Source: Burkholderiaceae bacterium (GTDB lineage Bacteria; Pseudomonadota; Gammaproteobacteria; Burkholderiales; Burkholderiaceae_C). Taken from it: a stretch of 64,000 nucleotides of DNA. A program made the position numbers and the translations under genes. Positions 1 to 11,263 of this stretch are shown piece after piece (within the stretch, counting starts at the first letter, position 1; every line of letters starts with the position of its first letter). The stretch spans positions 1 to 64,000 of the forward strand of contig JACKLO010000010.1 of NCBI GenBank assembly GCA_024235915.1. Reading direction: 5' to 3'. The notes under the pieces were generated by a model. The model was not told the origin of the DNA, did no database searches, and saw nothing but the letters and a program-made list of their open reading frames with translations.

Positions 1-62
1 TCCTTCGTGATCTGCACTTCCTTGATCACGACCCCGTCGAGCGAAACCACCAGCTTGCCCAT
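1..62 (-). CDS. FHA-domain protein, N-terminal fragment
   Basis: Only the first 20 codons lie in the window; the gene runs off the left edge. The visible start (ATG at 62) reads MGKLVVSLDGVVIKEVQITK, a beta-strand opening typical of small forkhead-associated (FHA) proteins of Burkholderiales. FHA domains bind phosphothreonine peptides. The gene follows a PP2C phosphatase and a Ser/Thr kinase on the same strand with a 74-nt gap, which fits a kinase/phosphatase/phospho-reader set. The assignment rests on the N-terminus and context alone, so the family call is moderate. Confidence 0.6.
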   Translation of the reverse strand, partial: MGKLVVSLDGVVIKEVQITK

Positions 63-136
63 CGATTTCCCCGTTGTTGCACGCAGCGCCGGCGGCGGTG
101 CGGCCTCCTTCTTGTCTGCCCGGGTGGCGGTGCCGG

Positions 137-979
137 TCAGCGCCGGAACGGCCACCACGAGCGCGGCGCAGCCGTGGTGCCGCCACTGACGCGCACCAGG
201 ATCACCGAGATATTATCCTTTCCGCCCGCATCATTGGCGGCCTCGACCAGTGCTTTGCTGGTCGATTCAAGCGATTCGTGGGACTGCAGGATCTGCGCGA
301 TCGTGCTGTCGTCGAGCATGTCCGATAGCCCGTCGGAGCACAGCAGGTAGACATCGCCCGGCTGCAGGTCGTGCTGGTGCGTTTCCAGCAACACGGTGTC
401 TTCGACGCCGACGGCACGCGTCACGAGGTTCTTGTTGGCCGAAAACGCCGCTTGTTCAGGCGTGATGAGACCGGCATCGATCTGCTCCTGCAACAGCGAA
501 TGATCGCGCGTGATCTGCTGCAGCCGCCCGGCGCGAAGCCGGTAGGCCCGCGAATCACCAACATGCCCGACCAGCAGCCGCGTGTCGCGGAACAGGGCCA
601 CGACCAGCGTGGTGCCCATGCCGGCGTACTGCGGGTTGGAGTTGGCCGCGTTGAAGATGGCACGGTTGGCGTTGTCGACGCAGATGTCCATCGCACGCCG
701 CACGTCCTGGTCGCCCGCCTGGGCGCTGGCTTCACGCAACCAGCGGCCCAGTTCGCTGCAAATGAAGGACGTGGCCATGTTGCTGGCCACTTCACCGGCG
801 TTGTAGCCGCCCATGCCGTCGGCCAGCACGGCCAGCGAGGTGTCGGGGTCGATGGCGACCGAGTCCTCGTTGTTGCTGCGCGCGCGGCCCGCGTCGACGG
901 CGGCCTGGAGCTCGAGGGTCAGGGGCACAGTGGGGCGCTCGGGTGACGCGGTGTCTGGCGGTGGGGGGCGATTGTGCAT
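137..979 (-). CDS. PP2C-family protein serine/threonine phosphatase
   Basis: 280 residues, a single cytosolic PP2C domain with no membrane segment. Metal-binding and catalytic motifs are in the expected order: SNNEDS (residues 35-40), LADGMGG (52-58, Asp54), GHVGDSRAY (138-146), CSDGLSD (214-220, Asp216) and GGKDNIS (252-258, Asp255). The enzyme is expected to be Mn/Mg dependent and to reverse the phosphorylation made by the kinase encoded 43 nt upstream. The Pro-rich first 18 residues precede the domain and may be an over-extended N-terminus. It is very similar in plan to bacterial PrpC/Stp1 enzymes. The substrate is unknown. Confidence 0.92.
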   Translation of the reverse strand: MHNRPPPPDTASPERPTVPLTLELQAAVDAGRARSNNEDSVAIDPDTSLAVLADGMGGYNAGEVASNMATSFICSELGRWLREASAQAGDQDVRRAMDICVDNANRAIFNAANSNPQYAGMGTTLVVALFRDTRLLVGHVGDSRAYRLRAGRLQQITRDHSLLQEQIDAGLITPEQAAFSANKNLVTRAVGVEDTVLLETHQHDLQPGDVYLLCSDGLSDMLDDSTIAQILQSHESLESTSKALVEAANDAGGKDNISVILVRVSGGTTAAPRSWWPFRR

Positions 980-1022
980 CCTAACGGCGCCGTGGCTGCC
1001 GCAACAGGCGGGGCCGCCCCCC

Positions 1023-1946
1023 TCAGTCGGGCAGGCCCCGTGATTTCTGTCCGTCCGCAGGCGCCACCCCGGCAGCGTCGGCAGCCACAGGCAAGGGCAG
1101 CAGGGCTCGCAACGCCCGCGCGGTGGCGGCGGCGTCGGGCCGTGCTTCGGGCGATTTGGCGAGCAGTGACGTCACCACAGCTTCCAAGGCAGGCAGTTGC
1201 GGATCGTGCGGCGGGGGCATCAGGGGCGACAAGGCGGGCACAGGGGCCGTCGCCACGGCGCGCAGCAGTTCGCCCAACCCGGGCGCGTCATAGGGCAGAC
1301 GGCCGGCGAGCAGCTGGAACAGCAGCACTCCCAGGGCGTACAAGTCGCTGGCGGGCGACGGGGTCTGGCCCGCCAGGAGCTCCGGGGCCATGTACGCGGG
1401 GCTGCCGAGCACCAGGCCGGTTCGTGTGCGTTCGGCGCCGGCACTGCGGGCCAGGCCGAAGTCGGTGATCACGACACGGTCGCTGGCCCAGTCGATGATC
1501 ACGTTGGCGGGCTTGAGGTCGCGATGCACGATGCCGGCGCCATGGGCATGGGCCAGCGCCTCGGCCAGCCGGGCACCGATGGCGGCCACCACAGGCGCGG
1601 GCAACCGGCGTGACGGGCGCGTGTAGCGCGTGAGGTCGGTGCCGGGCAGCAACTCCATCGTGAGCCAGTGCAGGCCACGCGTCTCGCCGCTGTCATGGAC
1701 ACGGACGATGCCCGGATGGTCGAGCCGGCGCACATGGGCGAGCTCCTGTTGCAGCCGTTTACCGGCCGCGGCACGACGAATGGTGTCGCTGCCATCCTGT
1801 GGCAACAGCAGCTTCAGCGCCCGCCAGGCGTGGGCCCGCTCGTCAAAGGCCGCATGCACGATGCTCTGGCTGCCTCGACCGAGCTCGCGCGCCACGATGC
1901 AGCCCGCGAATCGCTGGCCTTCACGCAGCGGCCCTTCTTGACTCAC
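1023..1946 (-). CDS. Serine/threonine protein kinase (Hanks type, soluble)
   Basis: The kinase domain fills the protein: a Gly-rich loop (GRGSQSIVHAA), the ATP-anchoring Lys in WRALKLLLP, the catalytic loop HRDLKPANVIID, the metal-binding DFGLARS and the activation-segment GSPAYMAPE. There is no transmembrane or PASTA region, so it should be cytosolic. I place the start at GTG 1946, whose bases overlap the terC stop as GTGA; an in-frame ATG at 1991 would add 15 low-complexity residues and overlap terC by 49 nt. It lies directly upstream of a PP2C phosphatase and an FHA protein, so it is likely the writer of a phospho-signalling trio. The stimulus is not visible from sequence. Confidence 0.9.
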   Translation of the reverse strand: MSQEGPLREGQRFAGCIVARELGRGSQSIVHAAFDERAHAWRALKLLLPQDGSDTIRRAAAGKRLQQELAHVRRLDHPGIVRVHDSGETRGLHWLTMELLPGTDLTRYTRPSRRLPAPVVAAIGARLAEALAHAHGAGIVHRDLKPANVIIDWASDRVVITDFGLARSAGAERTRTGLVLGSPAYMAPELLAGQTPSPASDLYALGVLLFQLLAGRLPYDAPGLGELLRAVATAPVPALSPLMPPPHDPQLPALEAVVTSLLAKSPEARPDAAATARALRALLPLPVAADAAGVAPADGQKSRGLPD

Positions 1947-2683
1947 GCCGTACCGGGCTCCGAGCGCGCGGCCGCGCGGCTGGCGAGCCACCGGCCCCAG
2001 GCCAGCACGAGCAATGCACCGGCAACACCGGCCGCGTACTTGACGGTGTCGGTCTGTGACAGCTTGGGCAGCCAGGCCCAGGCTTCAGGGTTGGCCACGG
2101 CGGGGTCACTGACAGCCATGGTACCGGCGATCCAGCCCAGCAGCATGCCGCCAGCGGTGATGATCAGCGGGAAGCGGTCCATCAGCTTGATCACCAGTTG
2201 GCTGCCCCAGACGATGATGGGGATGCTGACCAGCAGGCCGAAGATGACCAGCGGCATCTGATGATCGGTGTTGCCGGAGGCCTGGGCGGCGCCGGCGATG
2301 GCAATGACGTTGTCCACGCTCATCACGAGGTCGGCCACGATGACCGTCTTGACCGCGGCCCACAGGCGGTCGCTGGCCTGGATGTTGCCGTGTTCGTCGT
2401 CGTGCTCGGGCAGCAGCAGCTTGATGCCGATCCACACCAGCAGGATGGCACCCACGAGCTTGAGGAACGGGATCGCCAGCAGCGTGAGCGCGAAAAAGAT
2501 CAGCACCACGCGCAGCGCGATAGCGCCGGCCGTGCCCCAGAGGATGCCCTGCGTGCGCAGCTTGGGGGGCAGCTTGCGGCAGGCCAGCGCGATGACGACC
2601 GCGTTGTCGCCACCGAGCAGGATGTCGATCATGATGATCTGGCCCACTGCGATCCAGAAGGCGGGGGTCAAGAACTCTTCCAT
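1943..2683 (-). CDS. TerC-family integral membrane protein
   Basis: 246 residues, polytopic inner-membrane protein of the TerC/YjbE type with about seven hydrophobic segments. The family signature acidic motif is clear near the N-terminus (DILLGGDNAVVIAL), and a second one, DLVMSVDNVIAIAGA, follows in the second half. TerC relatives are linked to metal (Mn2+, Ca2+) export or metalation of exported proteins. It is the first gene of the operon that continues into a Ser/Thr kinase, the two joined by a GTGA stop/start overlap. No manganese (yybP-ykoY) riboswitch is seen in the short upstream gap. Confidence 0.9.
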   Translation of the reverse strand: MEEFLTPAFWIAVGQIIMIDILLGGDNAVVIALACRKLPPKLRTQGILWGTAGAIALRVVLIFFALTLLAIPFLKLVGAILLVWIGIKLLLPEHDDEHGNIQASDRLWAAVKTVIVADLVMSVDNVIAIAGAAQASGNTDHQMPLVIFGLLVSIPIIVWGSQLVIKLMDRFPLIITAGGMLLGWIAGTMAVSDPAVANPEAWAWLPKLSQTDTVKYAAGVAGALLVLAWGRWLASRAAARSEPGTA

Positions 2684-2713
2684 GGGGAATCCTGCTGCAG
2701 CGGCGGAAATTGA

Positions 2714-2745
2714 AACGGCGCCGCAGTGTAGGCCGCGGCGCCGTT
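2714..2745 (-). terminator. Rho-independent terminator after sucCD
   Basis: A perfect 11-bp inverted repeat (arms 2714-2724 and 2735-2745, arm sequence AACGGCGCCGC) with a 10-nt loop. Read on the minus strand it is followed by TTTCAATTTCC, which gives the U-rich tail expected for a terminator of the sucC-sucD transcript. It separates this transcript from the terC operon start at 2683. Confidence 0.7.
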
Positions 2746-2808
2746 CGGGTGGTTTCGGGAACTACGCAGGCACAGGCGAACCGGGCCCGCGGCACGGGGC
2801 GCCTGGTG

Positions 2809-3702
2809 TCAGAGCAGGCCCTTGAGCAGGCGACCCATCTCCGACGGGTTGCGGGTGACGGTGAAGCCGCACTCTTCCATGATCGCCAGCTTGGCGTCGG
2901 CGGTGTCTGCGCCGCCGGAGATCAGCGCGCCGGCATGGCCCATGCGCTTGCCCGGGGGGGCGGTGACGCCAGCGATGAAGCCGACCACCGGCTTCTTCAT
3001 GTTGGCCTTGCACCATCGGGCCGCCTCGGCCTCGTCCGGGCCGCCGATTTCGCCGATCATGATCACGGCGTCGGTGTCCGGGTCATCGTTGAAGGCCTGC
3101 ATCACGTCGATGTGCTTGAGGCCGTTGATCGGGTCGCCGCCGATGCCCACGGCGCTGCTTTGGCCGATGCCCAGTTCAGTGAGCTGCGCCACGGCTTCAT
3201 AGGTCAGCGTGCCGGAGCGGCTGACCACGCCGACGCGCCCCTTCTTGTGGATGTGGCCCGGCATGATGCCGATCTTGATCTCCTCGGGCGTGATGGTGCC
3301 CGGGCAGTTGGGGCCGAGCAGCAGCGTGCGCTTGCCGCCGGCGGCCTCCTTGGCCTTCATCTTGTTGCGCACTTCCAGCATGTCCTTGATGGGGATGCCT
3401 TCGGTGATGCAGATGGCGAGGTCCAGGTCGGCTTCCACCGCTTCCCAGATGGCGGCCGCGGCGCCCGCGGGCGGCACGTAGATCACGCTGACGGTGGCAC
3501 CGGTCTGCGCCTTGGCGTCCTTGACGCTGGCGTAGATCGGGATGCCCTCGAAGTCCTCGCCGGCCTTCTTCGGGTTCACGCCGGCGACGAAGCAGTTCTT
3601 GCCGTTGGCATAGGCCACGCACATGCGGGTGTGGAACTGGCCCGTCTTGCCGGTGATGCCCTGGGTGATGACGCGGGTGTCCTTGTTGATCAGGATGCTC
3701 AT
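2809..3702 (-). CDS. sucD: Succinyl-CoA synthetase (ADP/GDP-forming) subunit alpha
   Basis: 297 residues, the usual length. It carries the N-terminal CoA-binding Rossmann part (SILINKDTRVITQGITGKTG, with the FVAGVNPKKAG segment) and the C-terminal ligase part with the phosphohistidine in GHAGALISGG. Together with SucC it makes ATP from succinyl-CoA in the TCA cycle. It follows sucC after 19 nt in the same operon, and a strong terminator stands downstream. There is nothing unusual in it. Confidence 0.98.
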   Translation of the reverse strand: MSILINKDTRVITQGITGKTGQFHTRMCVAYANGKNCFVAGVNPKKAGEDFEGIPIYASVKDAKAQTGATVSVIYVPPAGAAAAIWEAVEADLDLAICITEGIPIKDMLEVRNKMKAKEAAGGKRTLLLGPNCPGTITPEEIKIGIMPGHIHKKGRVGVVSRSGTLTYEAVAQLTELGIGQSSAVGIGGDPINGLKHIDVMQAFNDDPDTDAVIMIGEIGGPDEAEAARWCKANMKKPVVGFIAGVTAPPGKRMGHAGALISGGADTADAKLAIMEECGFTVTRNPSEMGRLLKGLL

Positions 3703-3721
3703 GGTGTGTCCTCGCTGGGCG

Positions 3722-4882
<1,161 letters not shown>

Positions 4883-5196
4883 GGAAGGTCCCTCGTTCGT
4901 TCGGGAAGGGCGGGTGAGCTTGGTTCAGGCGGCTGCAGGCCGGAACCAGCGGGGAAGAGAGGCAGACCGACAACCGGTACCGAGCCGTGTATTGGCGCGA
5001 GATGGGGCAAGCGACTCGGCGCGGCAGGGCGCGTCGAGCAGGCGGGGAACCTGGGCATGCGGGAGCGGCATCGTCTGGAGCTGCAGTGCACCCCTTTGGC
5101 TCCAGCCTTGGGGGGCAGCCGGCGAATGTAGCATGCTGCAACGCAACAACAGCTTACAGCGGCGGGCAGATGTGCGGGCCGGCTGTCCTGCCGGGG
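4883..5196. other. Intergenic region upstream of sucC, downstream of recX
   Basis: 314 nt without a supported gene; all reading frames here are short or antisense shadows. It must hold the sucCD promoter on the minus strand. A TACATT hexamer (minus strand, 5125-5130) inside an imperfect dyad between about 5119 and 5155 is the best -10-like site, but no convincing -35 partner is seen. A weak 5-bp hairpin follows the recX stop and has no U tract. Confidence 0.4.
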
Positions 5197-5682
5197 TCAA
5201 TCGTCGATCAAGCCACGGACGAGGCGCCGGACGATGTCGGCGCTGAATCCGCGAGCGGTCAGAAATCGCGCCTGCCGTGCACGGTCCGATGGATCCTGAG
5301 CGGGCACACCAAAGCGACGCCGCCAGACTGCTTCGGCACGCTCGAACTCCGAGGCCTTGACCGTTGCCAGCGCCGCGGCGGCCACCTCGGGTGCGACCCC
5401 GCGCAGGCGCAGGTTCTGCTGCAGCTTGGCGGCGCCGAACCGCCGCGCCTGGGCCGTGACCAGCGCTTCCGCCGCACGCTGTTCGCTGAGCAGACCGCTG
5501 GCCGCAAGTTCATCCAGCACCGCGGTGATGCGTGCGCCTACCTCAGCGGCGTCGGGCGCCGCGGAATCGTCCACGGCGTGGCGGGCCAGTTTGCGCTCCA
5601 ACTCGGCGCGCGAATGCTCGCGCATCGCCAGGTAACGCAGCGCGCGCCCCTTGAGCGACACAGGTCCGCTGGGTCTTTTCAA
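5197..5682 (-). CDS. recX: Regulatory protein RecX
   Basis: 161 residues, three-helix repeat protein of the RecX family. The N-terminal part has the typical LRYLAMREHSRAELERKLAR sequence, the middle shows LVTAQARRFGAAKLQQNLRLRGV, and the C-terminal repeat ends in RRLVRGLIDD. RecX binds the RecA filament and limits its activity. The gene lies 76 nt downstream of recA on the same strand, as in many proteobacteria, and is probably co-transcribed with it under LexA control. Confidence 0.95.
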   Translation of the reverse strand: MKRPSGPVSLKGRALRYLAMREHSRAELERKLARHAVDDSAAPDAAEVGARITAVLDELAASGLLSEQRAAEALVTAQARRFGAAKLQQNLRLRGVAPEVAAAALATVKASEFERAEAVWRRRFGVPAQDPSDRARQARFLTARGFSADIVRRLVRGLIDD

Positions 5683-5758
5683 GCCACCACCTGCCAGACA
5701 GTGCGCCAGGTCAGCGACCCGCGACTCAAGCGTCGCTCAACGCCGAACCGGCCGCCGT

Positions 5759-6811
<1,053 letters not shown>

Positions 6812-6847
6812 GGGCGTTCTCCTCGATGAGACCGATTATGGCAGAAG

Positions 6848-6863
6848 CTGGATGTTCGTACAG
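6848..6863 (-). promoter_or_regulatory. LexA (SOS) box upstream of recA
   Basis: On the minus strand the sequence reads CTGT-ACGAACAT-CCAG, close to the consensus CTGT-N8-ACAG (one mismatch in the second half). It lies 36 nt upstream of the recA start codon and just upstream of a CATAAT hexamer, so LexA bound here would cover the -35 region. Confidence 0.75.
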
Positions 6864-6899
6864 TGATTCAGCGGCCTTTCCAGCATGGTGGTTGTTAAC

Positions 6900-6942
6900 T
6901 TGACCGCGGTCAATTCCGACGCCCGGGTCGGTTTCCTAGAAT
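6900..6942 (+). promoter_or_regulatory. Palindromic operator and putative promoter of the two-component operon
   Basis: A 14-bp perfect palindrome TTGACCGCGGTCAA occupies 6900-6913. A TTCCGA / 17 nt / TAGAAT pair (6914-6919 and 6937-6942) follows and would start transcription about 47 nt before the response-regulator ATG. The palindrome is a candidate binding site for this regulator or another dimeric regulator; this is inference from symmetry and position. Confidence 0.4.
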
Positions 6943-6995
6943 CCGGGACGCGAACAGACCGGGCGCCCACGTCCGGCACACCAGGAGACAGCTGC

Positions 6996-7667
<672 letters not shown>

Positions 7668-7716
7668 CGACGCCGGCGGCGGCCTCGGTGTTTTCCGGCA
7701 GCATCGCAGGGTGCCG

Positions 7717-9246
7717 ATGAGTTCACGCCCGCCCGAGCAGCGTTCGCTGTTCGGCGAGATCCTCGACTGGATGCTGGCGCCGCTGCTGCTGCTGTGGCCG
7801 ATGAGCATCGCGTTGACCTATGCCGTGGCGCAGGGCATCGCCAACGGCCCCTACGACCGCGACCTGGCCGAGCTGGCGCAGTCGCTGGCGCGCCAGGTGC
7901 GCATCACGGCACCGGTGGCCGCCGACGGGCCGCCGACGGTGTCGATCCAGCTGCCCGACGCGGCCACGTCCATCCTGCGCAGCGACGACGTCGACACCAT
8001 CTACTACCAGGTGCTGGGCGTGCGCGGCGAGTTCCTCAGCGGCGACTTCGACCTGCCCGTGCCCGACGAGAGCATCGCGCCCGACACGGCGCTGCGCTAC
8101 CGCGACGACACCGTCAAGAGCGAACCGGTGCGCGTGGCCTATCTGTGGCTGCCGGGCCCGCACGGACAACCGAAGTACGCGGCCCTGGTGCAGGTGGCGT
8201 CGACGCTGGACAAGCGCTCGCAGCTGGCCACCGAGATCGTCAAGGGCGTGATCCTGCCGCAGTTCATCATCCTGCCGGTGGCCGTGGTGCTGGTGTGGTT
8301 TGCGCTCGCCCGCGGCATCCGCCCGCTGTCGGACCTGCAGCAGCGCATCCGCCGACGCGAGAGCACCGACCTGAGCCCGATCGCGGAGCGCGATGTGCCC
8401 GACGAGGTGGTGCCGCTGGTGCGCTCGGTCAACGACCTGCTGGTGCGGCTGGACGACTCCATCGGCAAGCAGAAGCAGTTCCTGGCCGACGCGGCCCACC
8501 AGCTGAAGACGCCGCTGGCGGGTCTGCGCATGCAGGCGGAGCTGGCCGAGCGCGAGATCGACCGCGGCGAGGGCGACCCGCAGTCGATGAAACACACGCT
8601 GCACCAGATCGCGCTGTCCAGCCAGCGGGCGGCGCACATGGTCAACCAGCTGCTGTCGATGGCCCGCGCCGAGGAGCGCACCCAGGCCCTGGGCTGGCAG
8701 GCCGTGAACCTGGAGGACGTGGCCACGGACGTGGTGCGCGACCTCGTGCCGCAGGCGCTGGACCGCCGCATCGACCTGGGCTACGAGAAGGCACCGTCCA
8801 CCGGCGGCACCACCTTGCGCGGCCACCCGGTGCTGCTGAGCGAAATGGTGCGCAACCTGGTGGACAACGCCCTGCGCTACACCCCCGCCGAAGGCACGGT
8901 GACCGTGCGCCTGACGACCGACCCGTTCGGCCAGGTGCTGGTGCTGCAGGTGGAGGACAACGGCCCCGGCATCCCGGCCGCTGAACGCGAACATGTGTTC
9001 CAGCCGTTCTACCGTGCGCTGGGCACGGACGTGGACGGCAGCGGCCTGGGCTTGTCCATCGTGCACCAGATCGTGCACCAGCACGGCGCGACGATCACCG
9101 TGGAGGACGCCCAGGAGCGGCCCACGGTGCCCGGGCGTCCGGGCGCACGGTTCACGATCCGGTTCCCCCTGCAACCGCCGGCGTGTGCCGACGGGGACGA
9201 TGCGCCGGCCTCAGCCGCCGGCGGCCCGGCCGCGCCACAGCGCTGA
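7717..9246 (+). CDS. Sensor histidine kinase (TctE/QseC-like)
   Basis: 509 residues, inner-membrane. A first membrane helix lies at about residues 15-40, followed by a periplasmic sensor region of about 140 residues and a second helix (GVILPQFIILPVAVVLVWFA). Then come HAMP, a dimerisation domain with the phospho-His in DAAHQLKTPLAGLRMQ, and a HATPase with N-box NLVDNALRYTP and G-boxes VEDNGPGIP and GSGLGLSIV. I use ATG 7717; GTG 7711 would add two residues. The last 36 nt overlap the 3' end of the convergent dehydrogenase gene. It should phosphorylate the preceding regulator. In TctE-like systems the ligands are tricarboxylates, but none can be inferred here. Confidence 0.94.
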   Translation: MSSRPPEQRSLFGEILDWMLAPLLLLWPMSIALTYAVAQGIANGPYDRDLAELAQSLARQVRITAPVAADGPPTVSIQLPDAATSILRSDDVDTIYYQVLGVRGEFLSGDFDLPVPDESIAPDTALRYRDDTVKSEPVRVAYLWLPGPHGQPKYAALVQVASTLDKRSQLATEIVKGVILPQFIILPVAVVLVWFALARGIRPLSDLQQRIRRRESTDLSPIAERDVPDEVVPLVRSVNDLLVRLDDSIGKQKQFLADAAHQLKTPLAGLRMQAELAEREIDRGEGDPQSMKHTLHQIALSSQRAAHMVNQLLSMARAEERTQALGWQAVNLEDVATDVVRDLVPQALDRRIDLGYEKAPSTGGTTLRGHPVLLSEMVRNLVDNALRYTPAEGTVTVRLTTDPFGQVLVLQVEDNGPGIPAAEREHVFQPFYRALGTDVDGSGLGLSIVHQIVHQHGATITVEDAQERPTVPGRPGARFTIRFPLQPPACADGDDAPASAAGGPAAPQR

Positions 9247-10095
9247 GTCATCGGCGTCGGCCAGGCCGTTGCGGCACGCCTTAGCGAAAGCGTCGGCGGC
9301 CTCCTGCGCCACCGGCAGGACCAGCCCTGCCGCCTGTGCGGCCGCCAGCGCCAGTGCCGAGTCCTTGGCCAGCAGGCTCATGTGGGCACGCGGCACGGCA
9401 TCACCGGCCAGCACGCGGCGTGCGCGCTCGTTGCCGATCCAGCTCTGGCCGCTGGACTGCTCGATCACGTCCAGCGTGCGCGCCGCGTCCAGGCCCAACG
9501 CATCGGCCAGGCGCAGCACTTCGGCAGCCCCGGACAGGTTGATCGCCGCCAGCAGGTTGTTGACGAGCTTGGTACGTGCACCATCACCCGGCCGCGCGCC
9601 GACACGGAACAGTCGTGCAGCCAGTTGCGCCAGCAGCGGCTGCCAGCGCGCCCAGGCGGCGTCTTCCGCAGCCACCATCAGGCTCATCGAGCCGTCGCGG
9701 GCGCGTGCCGGGCCGCCGGACATCGGGGCGTCCAGCCATTGCAGGCCGCGGGCGGTCAGCGCCGCGGCGGCCTCGGCCACGTCCTCCGGCGCGATCGTCG
9801 GGCACAGCATCACGCTGCCGCCAGCGGACAGGCCTTGTACGACGCCGTCGTGGCCGAAGAGCACCTCGCGCGTCTGCGCAGCGTCGACCACACACACGAT
9901 CACCAGTGCGCAATGCCGCGCCAGCGCCGCAGGCGTCGGGCAGACCGTGGCGCCGGCCGCGACGCATGCCGCTTCGGCCACCGCGCGCACATCTCGGACA
10001 ACGACGGCGTGGCCCAGATCACGCAGGCGCATTGCCATCGCCCCACCCATATTGCCCACGCCAACGATGCCCACGGTCTCCTGCGTCATGCTCAT
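9211..10095 (-). CDS. NAD(P)-dependent 3-hydroxyisobutyrate dehydrogenase-family oxidoreductase
   Basis: 294 residues. The N-terminal Rossmann motif is VGIVGVGNMGGAMAMRL; the substrate-site motif DAPMSGGPARARDGSMS is in the middle; the conserved catalytic Lys is in TKLVNNLLAAINL. This is the beta-hydroxyacid dehydrogenase fold shared by 3-hydroxyisobutyrate, tartronate-semialdehyde and glyoxylate reductases; the exact substrate cannot be decided. Translation could start two residues later at a second Met. The gene's 3' end overlaps the convergent sensor-kinase gene by 36 nt, and it ends 13 nt after rodA begins its downstream direction on the same strand. Confidence 0.88.
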   Translation of the reverse strand: MSMTQETVGIVGVGNMGGAMAMRLRDLGHAVVVRDVRAVAEAACVAAGATVCPTPAALARHCALVIVCVVDAAQTREVLFGHDGVVQGLSAGGSVMLCPTIAPEDVAEAAAALTARGLQWLDAPMSGGPARARDGSMSLMVAAEDAAWARWQPLLAQLAARLFRVGARPGDGARTKLVNNLLAAINLSGAAEVLRLADALGLDAARTLDVIEQSSGQSWIGNERARRVLAGDAVPRAHMSLLAKDSALALAAAQAAGLVLPVAQEAADAFAKACRNGLADADDSALWRGRAAGG

Positions 10096-10108
10096 GCTTT
10101 GTGTGCGG

Positions 10109-11263
10109 TCAGGATGGCATCAGCCGGCGTGCCCGCGCCACCGACATCAGGATGCCCAGGCCCAGGCCCAGCGTCACCATGGCGGTGCCGCCGTAGCTGA
10201 TGAACGGCAACGGCACGCCCACCACCGGCAGGATCCCGCTGACCATGCCCATGTTGACGAAGGCGTAGGTGAACAGGCTGAGCGTGATGGCCCCGGCCAG
10301 CAGCCGGGCGAACAGTGTCGGCCCCATGCCGGCGATCCACAGGCCACGGCCGATCAGGAAGAGGTACCCCAGCACCAGGAGCAGCACCCCCAGCAGGCCG
10401 AATTCCTCGGACAACGCTGCGAAGACGAAGTCGGTGGTGCGCTCAGGCACGAATTCAAGGTGTGTCTGCGTGCCCTGCATGAAACCCTTGCCAGTGAGCC
10501 CGCCGGAGCCGATGGCGATCTCCCCCTGCAGGATGTGGAAACCCTTGCCCAACGGGTCGCGCGTGGGATCCAGCAGCGTGCACACGCGGGTCTTCTGGTA
10601 GTCGCGAATCCCGGGCCACTTGACGTCGTCCTGGCAGATCGTGTCGCCAAAGGCCACGATGGCCACGACGCCGATGGCGCCGGCCGCGAACACTGGCACG
10701 ATCAGCCGCCACGAGAGCCCGGCGAAGAAGATCACGAACAGCCCGGCTGCGGCCACCAGCAGCGACGTGCCGAGGTCCGGCTGCTTGAGGATCAGCGCCA
10801 CCGGCACACCCAGGATCAGTGCCGCCACGCCGAAATCGCCCAGGCGCAGCTGGCCCTCGCGTTTCTGGAACCACCAGGCCAGCATCAGTGGCATGGCGAT
10901 CTTCAGCATTTCCGACGGCTGGATCACCAGGCCCACGTTGAGCCAGCGCGTCGCGCCCTTCTTCGTGACCCCGAACAGTGCCGTGGCCACCAGAAGCGCC
11001 ACCCCCACCGTGTACAGCGGCACAGCGATCTGCATCAGCCGCTGCGGCGGCACCTGGGCAACAACGAACATCACCGTCAACGCCAGCACGAAGTTGCGGG
11101 CATGGTCGACGAAGCGCGTGCCGTGGTCGAAGCCGGCGGAATACATCACCACCAGGCCGAGCGCGCCGAGCCAGGCGATGGCGAAGAGCAGCAGGCCGTC
11201 GAAACCCTGGAACACGCGCCAGGCGCGGCTGACCAGCGACGGCTGCTCGAAGACCGCGCTCAC
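10109..11263 (-). CDS. rodA: Rod-shape peptidoglycan glycosyltransferase RodA
   Basis: 384 residues, SEDS-family polytopic membrane protein with about ten hydrophobic helices. Family sequences include YSAGFDHGTRFVDHARNF near the N-terminus, the PSEMLKIAMPL helix, the LKQPDLGTSLL motif that carries the catalytic Asp, and the C-terminal LPVVGVPLPFISYGGTAMV. RodA polymerises lipid II for elongation together with PBP2, which is encoded just upstream. The ATG overlaps the mrdA stop as ATGA, so the two subunits are translationally coupled. Confidence 0.97.
   Translation of the reverse strand: MSAVFEQPSLVSRAWRVFQGFDGLLLFAIAWLGALGLVVMYSAGFDHGTRFVDHARNFVLALTVMFVVAQVPPQRLMQIAVPLYTVGVALLVATALFGVTKKGATRWLNVGLVIQPSEMLKIAMPLMLAWWFQKREGQLRLGDFGVAALILGVPVALILKQPDLGTSLLVAAAGLFVIFFAGLSWRLIVPVFAAGAIGVVAIVAFGDTICQDDVKWPGIRDYQKTRVCTLLDPTRDPLGKGFHILQGEIAIGSGGLTGKGFMQGTQTHLEFVPERTTDFVFAALSEEFGLLGVLLLVLGYLFLIGRGLWIAGMGPTLFARLLAGAITLSLFTYAFVNMGMVSGILPVVGVPLPFISYGGTAMVTLGLGLGILMSVARARRLMPS

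Noticed and set aside
2684..2808. yybP-ykoY manganese riboswitch in front of terC
   Set aside because: The gap contains the sucCD terminator and no recognisable aptamer core; only about 30 nt separate the terminator from terC.
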